From positions 2,164 through 56,953 of the forward strand of contig DBYZ01000001.1 of assembly GCA_002311655.1 (NCBI GenBank): a stretch of 54,790 nt of DNA. Direction: 5' to 3'. The notes under the pieces were generated by a model. It was given only the letters and a program-made list of their open reading frames with translations, made no database searches and was not told the origin of the DNA. This DNA comes from Bacteroidales bacterium UBA1173. Its GTDB lineage: Bacteria; Bacteroidota; Bacteroidia; Bacteroidales; F082. Of the stretch, positions 1-6,205 are shown one piece after another (position 1 is the first letter of the stretch; each line of letters starts with the position of its first letter). Position numbers and translations under genes: made by a program.

Positions 1-851
1 CAGACGAATGCGCCGGCGCCGTAGCGAAGCTCGATATCGAAGTTGAAACCGCTGCCGAGGATGTCGTCGCCGAGGAGACCGTATTCACGAGCCTGAGCGA
101 TAGCAACCTGCAAACGGTGGATTGCCAATGGGTATTCAGCACGGATGTAGACCAAACCTTTTGTTGCGCCGATAGCGTATCCGCAGATAGCCATAGCCTC
201 GATGATTGAGTTCGGGTCACCTTCCATGATTGAACGGTCCATGAACGCGCCCGGGTCGCCTTCGTCAGCGTTGCAGATGACGTATTTCTGGTCGGCCTGG
301 TTCTTTGCGCAGAGACCCCATTTCACACCTGTCGGGAAGCCCGCGCCACCACGGCCACGGAGACCTGACTTGGTGATCTCGTCGATGACCTGCTGAGGTG
401 TCATCTCGCCGAGAACCTTTGCGATAGCCTCATAACCACCGCGTGAGATGTATTCGTCGATGTCTTCTGGGTTGATGAAACCGCAGTTACGCAAAGCTAT
501 ACGGAGCTGTTTCTTGTAGAAACCCATGTGCTTTGAGTCGGCGACATGCTGTTTGTTTTCCGGATCGAGGTAGAGAAGGTCTGTGACCTTACGACCTTTG
601 ATGATGTGCTCGTTGATGATTTTCTCGACATCTTCAGGTTTTACCTGAGTGTAGAATGTGTTGTCAGGAAGCATCTTTACGATAGGGCCCTTCTCGCAGA
701 AGCCGAAGCAGCCTGTTCTGATGACCTGAACTTCATCTTGCAAACCTTTTTCCTTTAATAATTTTTCAAAGGTTGCAATGATCTCATCACTTGCAGATGC
801 CTTACATCCGGTACCACCGCAGCAAAGCACGTGCGTTTTGATTTTTGTCAT
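1..851 (-). CDS. hydB: HydB/HndC, NuoF-like subunit of a multimeric [FeFe]-hydrogenase (C-terminus cut by window edge)
   Basis: About 283 residues are visible from ATG at 851 and the frame runs off the left edge. Seen: an N-terminal thioredoxin-like [2Fe-2S] domain (CCGGTGCKAS near residue 10, GCFGFCEKGP near 47), then a NuoF-type flavin/NADH domain with SGLRGRGGAGFPTG and NADEGDPGAF. This order (Trx-like domain fused to a NuoF core) is that of HydB/HndC of NAD(P)-linked, often electron-bifurcating, [FeFe]-hydrogenases; it carries FMN and the pyridine-nucleotide site. It sits 28 bases downstream of hndB in the same operon. The catalytic HydA would be expected beyond the left edge; the NuoE-like subunit is not in this window. 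Complex I NuoF is less likely because of the N-terminal domain and neighbours. Confidence 0.93.
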   Translation of the reverse strand, partial: MTKIKTHVLCCGGTGCKASASDEIIATFEKLLKEKGLQDEVQVIRTGCFGFCEKGPIVKMLPDNTFYTQVKPEDVEKIINEHIIKGRKVTDLLYLDPENKQHVADSKHMGFYKKQLRIALRNCGFINPEDIDEYISRGGYEAIAKVLGEMTPQQVIDEITKSGLRGRGGAGFPTGVKWGLCAKNQADQKYVICNADEGDPGAFMDRSIMEGDPNSIIEAMAICGYAIGATKGLVYIRAEYPLAIHRLQVAIAQAREYGLLGDDILGSGFNFDIELRYGAGAFV

Positions 852-879
852 ATAAAGTCCTCCAATTTAGAATGAATGA

Positions 880-1269
880 TTAGATTTTCTCATAGTTCAC
901 AGGGATGATGCCTTCAACGAGTTCGTTGTTCATGACATACTTCTCGAGGATCTCGTCAGCGCGTTTGTTGTCGACGTGACCGAAGACGATCGGGTCTTTG
1001 CCAGGAACTTTAACCTCGATGGTAGGTTCTGCGTGGCAGTAGCCCATGCAGCCTGTCTGAGTGAAGACGACGCTGAGTTTCAGCTGGTCGGCTTTCTCCA
1101 TCATGTGTTCCATCACCTGTTTTGCACCGGCGGCGATACCGCAAGTTGCCATAGCGACTTTCACCTGAACCATTGAGTCAGGGTTGTTGCTCTTTTCACG
1201 AAGGTCGAGATTTGACTGTAATTTCTCTCTCATTGCCTTCAATTCTGCCAATGATTTTACTTTTGCCAT
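880..1269 (-). CDS. hndB: HndB-like (2Fe-2S) thioredoxin-fold subunit of NAD(P)-linked hydrogenase
   Basis: 129 residues. The N-terminal 30 residues look helical (AELKAMREKLQ), followed by a thioredoxin-like ferredoxin fold with ATCGIAAGA and TGCMGYC. Only three cysteines are visible at the usual cluster positions; the CGIAAGA form of the first motif is, to my knowledge, normal for HndB. Its likely role is electron transfer inside the HydABC/HndABCD complex. It is the first hydrogenase gene of the minus-strand unit, directly upstream of hydB, with a candidate promoter at 1342-1349. Confidence 0.9.
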   Translation of the reverse strand: MAKVKSLAELKAMREKLQSNLDLREKSNNPDSMVQVKVAMATCGIAAGAKQVMEHMMEKADQLKLSVVFTQTGCMGYCHAEPTIEVKVPGKDPIVFGHVDNKRADEILEKYVMNNELVEGIIPVNYEKI

Positions 1270-1341
1270 ATTTCGTAAAATTATGTTAATGAATGATTTA
1301 TGAATATTTCTTCAATATTTTCAACCTATTTTAACGTTTGG

Positions 1342-1349
1342 CAAATATA
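1342..1349 (-). promoter_or_regulatory. Candidate -7 box for hndB-hydB
   Basis: The minus strand reads TATATTTG, a match to the Bacteroidota consensus TAnnTTTG, 73 bases upstream of the hndB start. No convincing TTTG lies 17-23 bases further upstream, so the -33 part is weak. Confidence 0.5.
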
Positions 1350-1386
1350 CGAATCTTTTTTATATAAAAAAATATTAATGGAAAAA

Positions 1387-1968
1387 TTATTTTGCTTCGC
1401 GCATAGAGAACTCGCAGCCGCAATATCTCTGGTTGTAAAAGTTATACTCCTTGATAATCTGGATTCTTCGCTCACTCAGCCCTCCTTTTCTCCAGTTCTG
1501 TGCCCAAAACGTCACATCAGGATAAAATGAGGCGGCAAAATTTCCGGCTTCCTCGATTTGTTCAAGGCTTTTCCAACGGCTTGAGGCAAGGGTCGTGGTT
1601 ATCACCTTAAAACCGTGTTCATGAGCGTATTTCGCAGTACGTAACAGTCTGTATTTGAAGCATTTAAGGCAGCGTCCTCCCCTCTCAGGCTCGTCTTCCA
1701 AACCAACCATCTCCGAATGCCATTTTTCGTGGTCGTAGTCGTCATCCACAATCTCCAAACCGAGCGAGGTGGCATAGCGAGTGCATTCGTTCTTTCGAAT
1801 CTCATATTCATCCCAAGGGAAAATGTTCGGATTGCTATAATATATAGTAGGTGTAATGCCATGCTGCATCATGCACTCAATTATCGCCGACGAGCATGGC
1901 GCACAGCAAGTTTGAAGGAGCACCTTGGTCTCCCCTCCCGGAACAATTATCTCGAATTTCTTTTTCAC
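1387..1968 (-). CDS. queH: QueH-type epoxyqueuosine reductase
   Basis: 193 residues. Reduces epoxyqueuosine to queuosine in tRNA, the last step of queuosine synthesis, as a non-orthologous replacement for QueG. Seen: the N-terminal LLQTCCAPCS motif (adjacent cysteines typical of QueH/DUF208), GGRCLKCFKYRL near residue 95, ITTTLASSRWKS, and a C-terminal YCGCEFS. These cysteines ligate an Fe-S cluster and a mononuclear iron site in characterised QueH. The length is normal. It is co-directional with hndB but separated by 117 bases and by a separate promoter, so co-regulation with hydrogenase is not implied. Assignment is secure from motifs. Confidence 0.92.
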   Translation of the reverse strand: MKKKFEIIVPGGETKVLLQTCCAPCSSAIIECMMQHGITPTIYYSNPNIFPWDEYEIRKNECTRYATSLGLEIVDDDYDHEKWHSEMVGLEDEPERGGRCLKCFKYRLLRTAKYAHEHGFKVITTTLASSRWKSLEQIEEAGNFAASFYPDVTFWAQNWRKGGLSERRIQIIKEYNFYNQRYCGCEFSMREAK

Positions 1969-1972
1969 GTTG

Positions 1973-1980
1973 CAAAATTA
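1973..1980 (-). promoter_or_regulatory. Candidate -7 box immediately upstream of queH
   Basis: The minus strand reads TAATTTTG (TAnnTTTG) ending only 4 bases before the queH ATG. If used, the transcript would start at or next to the start codon. No clear -33 element is seen. Confidence 0.4.
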
Positions 1981-2018
1981 GCGATATTTTTATTCGAAAA
2001 ATAATTTTTTCAATTTTC

Positions 2019-2049
2019 TTTGTAATCTCATTATTATTTCCTAAATTTG
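2019..2049 (+). promoter_or_regulatory. Bacteroidota-type promoter for the DRTGG/PHP/HydS-like operon
   Basis: TTTG at 2019-2022, a 19-base spacer, then TAAATTTG at 2042-2049: both halves of the Bacteroidota consensus with ideal spacing, 33 bases before the first gene. It lies divergent from the queH promoter. Confidence 0.7.
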
Positions 2050-2082
2050 CAGTCTTAATTAAATTTTCAATTAAAATCAAAA

Positions 2083-2415
2083 ATGAAAGTACAAGAATTA
2101 GTTGATAAACTGGGACTTAAGGTCCTCGCAGGCAAAAACGGCCTCGACCGCGAAATCGACGGCTGCTATATTTCCGACCTCCTCAGCGACGTGATGGGTA
2201 ACGCACAGGAAGGCAACATCTGGATCACCCTTCAGACTCATAAAAACGTGATGGCTGTGGCATCGCTCAAAGAGATGTCGTGCATCATCCTCGTCAAAGA
2301 CCTCGGCGCAAACGAAGACACAATCAACCAGGCTAACGAGGAAGAACTGCCGATCCTCCAGACATCATTACCGACATTCGAAATCGCTGGTTTAGTTTAT
2401 AACCTTCTAAAATAA
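2083..2415 (+). CDS. DRTGG-like domain protein 1 (hydrogenase-associated regulatory cluster)
   Basis: 110 residues, the first gene of a plus-strand operon. The sequence MKVQELVDKLGLKVLAG...DREIDGCYISDLLSDVMG matches the small stand-alone DRTGG-like proteins often found in clusters with a PHP protein, GHKL ATPases and an [FeFe]-hydrogenase-like protein. DRTGG domains are thought to be ligand-binding or regulatory; no catalytic motif is seen. It is paralogous to the protein at 4028-4372 (shared pattern of basic N-terminal helix then SDL-SDI/V). No function beyond a regulatory role is claimed. Confidence 0.8.
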   Translation: MKVQELVDKLGLKVLAGKNGLDREIDGCYISDLLSDVMGNAQEGNIWITLQTHKNVMAVASLKEMSCIILVKDLGANEDTINQANEEELPILQTSLPTFEIAGLVYNLLK

Positions 2416-2417
2416 TA

Positions 2418-2480
2418 GTTTGAAGTTTGGAGTGTGAAGTGTGAAGTTAACTTCAAACTCCAAACTTCAAACTTCAAACT
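2418..2480. repeat. Heptamer-periodic imperfect inverted repeat
   Basis: Left arm 2418-2448 is built of GAAGTTT/GAAGTGT-like units; right arm 2449-2480 of AAACTTC units. The centre is the perfect palindrome GAAGTTAACTTC. It fills the gap between the first DRTGG gene and the PHP gene and could form a hairpin in the mRNA, although it is A/T-rich and has no U-tract. Confidence 0.75.
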
Positions 2481-2487
2481 GAAGAAA

Positions 2488-3264
2488 GTGGAACTGAAAT
2501 CGTATCGAGCCGATCTTCATATTCACACGGTGCTCTCGCCGTGCGGTGACATCTACATGTCGCCCGCTGCCATCGTGGAACAGGCGAAGAAGCTGCATCT
2601 CGATATGATTGCCATCTGCGACCATAACAGCACCCGCCAGGTTAAGGTGACGCAGCAGATTGGCCGTGAGATGGGCGTATTCGTCATCGGAGGCGTGGAG
2701 ATTACGACTCAGGAGGAGGCTCATGCCCTCGCCTACTTCGAGACTGATGAGCAGCTCGACAAGTTTCAGGAGTTCCTCGACGAGCATCTGCCACACATCC
2801 CTCTCGACGAAGAGAAATTCGGCTACCAGCTCATCGTCGACAAAGACGAGGAAATAGTTGGCGACGAGCCTTGGCTGCTGTGGTCTGCCCTCGACTGCGA
2901 CCTCGACACGCTCTATGATAAGGTGCATGAGATCGGAGGACTATTTGTGCCGGCACATGTCAACAAACCGGCGTCCTCACTGATGTCGCAACTGGGTTTC
3001 ATCCCGCCTGACCTCAAAGCTGACGCGCTCGAGATCTCAAAACACGTCACCAAGCCCGATTTTCTAAAGAAATTCGCATATTTGAAGAAGTTCATGTTCA
3101 CCAAGAGCAGCGACGCACATTTCCTGCATATCATCGGAGAAGTGCATTGCGTGTTCTACATGTACGACCTCACCTTCGACGAGTTCCGCAAGACGCTCCA
3201 CGGCGAAGACGGCCGCTACATCGACACTGAACCTAAAGAAAAACTACAACTTTTATTCGGATGA
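2488..3264 (+). CDS. PHP-domain phosphoesterase-like protein
   Basis: 258 residues from the GTG at 2488. A PHP (polymerase and histidinol phosphatase) metal-binding fold is clear: DLHIHT at the N-terminus (HxH), ICDHNS, GGVEIT, VPAHVNKP, and SSDAHF near the C-terminus supply the expected metal ligands. The substrate is unknown. An in-frame ATG at 2434 exists, but it would add a segment encoded by the inverted repeat, so I prefer GTG 2488, right before the conserved region. It overlaps the next gene by 4 bases (ATGA), indicating translational coupling in the hydrogenase-associated cluster. Confidence 0.85.
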   Translation: MELKSYRADLHIHTVLSPCGDIYMSPAAIVEQAKKLHLDMIAICDHNSTRQVKVTQQIGREMGVFVIGGVEITTQEEAHALAYFETDEQLDKFQEFLDEHLPHIPLDEEKFGYQLIVDKDEEIVGDEPWLLWSALDCDLDTLYDKVHEIGGLFVPAHVNKPASSLMSQLGFIPPDLKADALEISKHVTKPDFLKKFAYLKKFMFTKSSDAHFLHIIGEVHCVFYMYDLTFDEFRKTLHGEDGRYIDTEPKEKLQLLFG

Positions 3265-3809
3265 AAGAACTAGCATTACATGTATATGACCTGATGGAGA
3301 ACTCCACAGCAGCCAACTCCACCCTTGTCGAGCTGACCATCAAAGACAGCCTGAAGGACAACATTTACGCCTTCACCATCAAGGACAACGGCAAAGGCAT
3401 GTCACCAGAGTTTCTTGCAAAGGTCACCGACCCTTGGACGACATCGCGCACCACACGAAAAGTAGGCCTCGGGTTACCTCTCATTAAAATGAACACTGAG
3501 AACTGCGGCGGCGGCATGAAGATCGAGAGCGAGGTGGGCAAAGGCACCGTGCTCAACTTCTGGTTCCAGCACGACAACATCGACCGTCCGCCAATGGGCG
3601 ACCTCTCTGGCACCCTCGTGATGCTGTTCGCCGCACACGAAGACATTCATTTCATCTACAAACACATCACCGACGATGGCGAATTCGTGTTCGACACCGA
3701 TGAGATAAAAGAAGCCCTCGACGGGATGTCAATGAACGACATCAACATCATGAAATACCTGAAAGAAATGATTCAAGAAAATTTGGAAGAAATTCATTAT
3801 AATGAGTAA
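3261..3809 (+). CDS. GHKL ATPase-fold protein (histidine-kinase-like ATP-binding domain, no kinase module)
   Basis: 182 residues. Seen: N-box-like MENSTAANS, G1 box DNGKGM, an F-box-like region, and G2 box GLGLPL, i.e. a Bergerat ATP-binding fold. There is no dimerisation/phosphoacceptor histidine domain and no membrane segment, so it is not a standard sensor kinase. The C-terminal 60 residues (after about 115) are not recognised. Start is fixed by the 4-base overlap with the PHP gene. In comparable hydrogenase clusters such stand-alone ATPase domains accompany DRTGG, PHP and RsbW-like proteins; the role is presumed regulatory. Confidence 0.85.
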   Translation: MKELALHVYDLMENSTAANSTLVELTIKDSLKDNIYAFTIKDNGKGMSPEFLAKVTDPWTTSRTTRKVGLGLPLIKMNTENCGGGMKIESEVGKGTVLNFWFQHDNIDRPPMGDLSGTLVMLFAAHEDIHFIYKHITDDGEFVFDTDEIKEALDGMSMNDINIMKYLKEMIQENLEEIHYNE

Positions 3810-3812
3810 CCC

Positions 3813-3852
3813 CCGTCATTTCGACCGCAGCGAAGCGGAGTGGAGAAATCTT
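3813..3852. repeat. REP-like intergenic element, GTCATTTCGAC...GCGAAGCGG type
   Basis: The stretch begins CCGTCATTTCGACCGCAGC, continues GAAGCGGAGTGGAGAAATCTT, and starts 3 bases after the stop of the GHKL gene. I know similar GTCATTTCGAC...GGAGAAATCT elements as dispersed intergenic repeats of Bacteroidota genomes. A related copy lies at 7984-8016. Confidence 0.65.
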
Positions 3853-3855
3853 TTT

Positions 3856-3935
3856 AGTGTAGAGTTTAGAGTGTAGAGTTTAGAGTGTAGAGTTTAGAGT
3901 AGTTTAAAAAGTTTAAAGTTAAGAGTTAAAAGTTT
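3856..3935. repeat. Heptamer-periodic direct repeat (TAGAGTK units)
   Basis: About three copies of the 14-mer GTGTAGAGTTTAGA, i.e. alternating TAGAGTT/TAGAGTG heptamers, decaying into GTTTAAA/GTTAAGA units. It follows the REP-like element without a gap and precedes the second DRTGG gene. Nothing in it looks like a promoter or gene. Confidence 0.8.
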
Positions 3936-4027
3936 TTTGGAAGAATTTTTTTAAGATTTTTAAATAGATTTTTTGTAAGATTTTGAGCCGTAAGGCGACC
4001 AAAAAAAAAAAAAAAAATAAACATAAA

Positions 4028-4372
4028 ATGAAATTATCTGAAATAGCTAAAGTATTGAACGCCAAGGTGGTTTGCGGTCAGGACCGTCTCGACGAGGAAC
4101 AGGACAAAGCTTTCGCCAGCGACCTGATGTCCGACATCCTGACCTTAGGCGACAACTTCCCGATGATAGTCACCGGACTCTGCACCATGCAGACTATCCG
4201 CACCGCAGAGATGGGCAACCTCGACATCATCGTGTTCGTCAGAAAGAAGAAACCGACAGAAGAAATGATCGAGCTCGCCGAAGACGAGGGCATGGTCCTC
4301 ATGGAATGCGACTACTCGATGTTCAAAGCCTGCGGTCTCCTCTGGGAAGCCGGACTAAAACCGATTTATTAA
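4028..4372 (+). CDS. DRTGG-like domain protein 2
   Basis: 114 residues. Start ATG 4028 (MKLSEIAKVLNAKVV) is chosen by alignment with the paralogue at 2083; the frame is open to 3983, but that part would read through a run of 17 A (4001-4017). Same fold and pattern as DRTGG protein 1 (ASDLMSDIL versus ISDLLSDVM). It lacks recognisable catalytic residues. It lies 21 bases upstream of the RsbW-like gene and probably works with it. The upstream 218-base gap with repeats may weaken co-transcription with the first three genes of the cluster. Confidence 0.82.
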   Translation: MKLSEIAKVLNAKVVCGQDRLDEEQDKAFASDLMSDILTLGDNFPMIVTGLCTMQTIRTAEMGNLDIIVFVRKKKPTEEMIELAEDEGMVLMECDYSMFKACGLLWEAGLKPIY

Positions 4373-4393
4373 CATTAACGAAAACTGATTAAC

Positions 4394-4807
4394 ATGCATC
4401 TTGAATATACAGTAATTGAAGGAGATTTCGTCAACGCCGGCTCAGCTTCAAGTTCAATAAAAAAGACTCTGAAGCAGCTCAACGTGAACCCGTCGATAGT
4501 GAAACGCGTCGTTGTCGCCCTCTACGAGGCTGAAGTCAACGCTATCGCGCATGCCTACGGCGGCGTGGTCACCGCCGACATCGACGCTGGCAAGATTCTC
4601 CTTCGTGTCATCGATAAAGGCCCCGGCATCCCCGACATCGACTGGGCTATGCAGGAAGGCAACAGCACCGCCTCGCCTGAAGTCCGCAACATGGGATTCG
4701 GCGCCGGCATGGGACTCCCTAACATCAAGAAAAACGTCGACCGCCTCAACGTGCAGTCGACAGTAGGTGTAGGGACAACCGTCGAAATGGAGGTCAACTT
4801 ATCATAA
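4394..4807 (+). CDS. RsbW/SpoIIAB-like GHKL ATPase (anti-sigma-factor-type serine kinase)
   Basis: 137 residues, the normal size for an RsbW/SpoIIAB-type kinase. Seen: N-box ALYEAEVNAIAHAYGG, G1 box VIDKGPGIPDI, and G2 region GFGAGMGLPNI. In partner-switching systems such proteins phosphorylate an anti-sigma-antagonist on serine and hold a sigma factor. No STAS antagonist, PP2C phosphatase or sigma gene is in the window, so the partner is unknown. It is 18 bases upstream of the hydrogenase-like gene, which suggests its activity is tied to that redox protein. Confidence 0.85.
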   Translation: MHLEYTVIEGDFVNAGSASSSIKKTLKQLNVNPSIVKRVVVALYEAEVNAIAHAYGGVVTADIDAGKILLRVIDKGPGIPDIDWAMQEGNSTASPEVRNMGFGAGMGLPNIKKNVDRLNVQSTVGVGTTVEMEVNLS

Positions 4808-4825
4808 AATTAAAAAATTAGGATT

Positions 4826-6178
4826 ATGGCATTTTTTCACGCACTACAGATAAACGAAAACGTTTGCGAAGGCTGCTCGCACTGCATGAGGGTATGCCCC
4901 ACAGAGGCCATCCGCGTGCGCGACGGCAAGGCACATATCAACGAGAACCGCTGCATCGACTGCGGCGAATGCTTCATCGCCTGTCCGCATAAAGCCGTGT
5001 TCGTCAAACAGGACGACTTCGAGGAAATATTCAAATACCCATGTAGAGTCGCACTTGTCCCAGCGGTCTTCCTAGGCCAGTTCAAAGACGACATCAGCGT
5101 GTCGCGAATCTATGCCATCCTTAACGAATTAGGCTTCCAACACGTCATCGAGACGGAGATAACAACACCGCTCTACACCGAGAAGAAAAACCAGATGGAG
5201 CGCGAGGGCAACACAAAGCCGCTCATATCGTCATTCTGTCCCGCCATCGTCCGACTGATTCAGGTGAAATTCCCAGGATTAGTTGAAAATATCATGCCTA
5301 TCAAGGCACCTCTCGACATCACTGCAATGTATATCAAACGCAAACTTGAGAAAGACGGCTGGAGCAACGACGACATCGGAGTGTTTTACGTCACGCCTTG
5401 CGCAGCTAAGATCGCCGCTGTGAAAAGCCCTGTAGGCGAAGAACGTTCTTGGGTCGACGGCGTCATCAACATGGACTCGCTATACAACCGCGTCTACAAA
5501 AAGATAAAAGAACAAGGCCACGATTATAAAGAGGTGAAACTACCTTTCGCACAGCTCACATCTGACAGTATCCTGACTTCTTTGACAAATGGTGAAAGAA
5601 GACTCTCCATTGCCGAGCATTCTTTGTCAATAGACGGCATCAACAACGTGATTGAGTTTTTGGAAAAGGTTGAAAATGAAGAGGTTGAAGATGTCGACTT
5701 CCTCGAGCTTCGTGCTTGCGACCAGAGCTGTCCTGGCGGAATCCTGACATACAACAACCGCTTCTTGACCTGCGAGAGAATGTTTAACCGCGCCCGCTAC
5801 GTCGCTGGCAAAGAACGCCGCGGCGAGCTGACACGTGCCCAAGAAGTGGCAGACGAACACGCCTACCTGATGGAAAACATCAGCGTCGACGAAGTGGAGC
5901 CACGTTCCATCAGCCTCGACCCCGACATCTCAAAGGCATTGGAAAAGATGAACAAAATCAAGGAGTTGGAACGCATGCTACCACAAATAGACTGCGGAGT
6001 ATGCGGAGCCCCTACATGTGACGCTCTCGCCGAAGACATCGTCTGCAACGGCTGCAAGATCTCAGATTGTATCTTCGTCCAACGCAATATGGAAGCGAAC
6101 AAAGACATGAAGATAGAAGATTCGCTCAAAATATGGGAAGATATCTGGGGCTATGAAAAGATAAAAAAATTCCGTTAA
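4826..6178 (+). CDS. Sensory-type [FeFe]-hydrogenase-like iron-sulfur protein (HydS-like, no PAS/output domain)
   Basis: 450 residues. Domains in order: 2x[4Fe-4S] ferredoxin (C14,C17,C20,C24; C43,C46,C49,C53), an [FeFe]-hydrogenase large-subunit core, and a C-terminal FeS domain (C390,C393,C398, then C407/C410/C415). All four cysteines that would hold the H-cluster [4Fe-4S] are present: C138 in SSFCP, C192 in TPCAAK, C298 and C302 in RACDQSCPGG; the lysine after C192 is also kept. However, the proton-relay cysteine of TSCCP is F137, the methionine of MPC is T190, that of MAC is R296, and the relay glutamate after the second motif is absent. This resembles group C/D sensory enzymes rather than a catalytic HydA. 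No PAS, kinase or phosphatase domain follows. Final gene of the regulatory cluster. Confidence 0.85.
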   Translation: MAFFHALQINENVCEGCSHCMRVCPTEAIRVRDGKAHINENRCIDCGECFIACPHKAVFVKQDDFEEIFKYPCRVALVPAVFLGQFKDDISVSRIYAILNELGFQHVIETEITTPLYTEKKNQMEREGNTKPLISSFCPAIVRLIQVKFPGLVENIMPIKAPLDITAMYIKRKLEKDGWSNDDIGVFYVTPCAAKIAAVKSPVGEERSWVDGVINMDSLYNRVYKKIKEQGHDYKEVKLPFAQLTSDSILTSLTNGERRLSIAEHSLSIDGINNVIEFLEKVENEEVEDVDFLELRACDQSCPGGILTYNNRFLTCERMFNRARYVAGKERRGELTRAQEVADEHAYLMENISVDEVEPRSISLDPDISKALEKMNKIKELERMLPQIDCGVCGAPTCDALAEDIVCNGCKISDCIFVQRNMEANKDMKIEDSLKIWEDIWGYEKIKKFR

Positions 6179-6205
6179 AACATAAATAATTTAAAATATA
6201 ATAAT

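Noticed and set aside
1..851. NuoF of respiratory complex I
   Set aside because: The N-terminal thioredoxin-like [2Fe-2S] domain and the neighbouring hndB point to a hydrogenase subunit; no other nuo genes are seen.
4001..4017. Frameshift or phase-variable tract (17 A) in the second DRTGG gene
   Set aside because: The tract lies upstream of the probable ATG at 4028, so it would not change the protein; it may still affect mRNA leader length.
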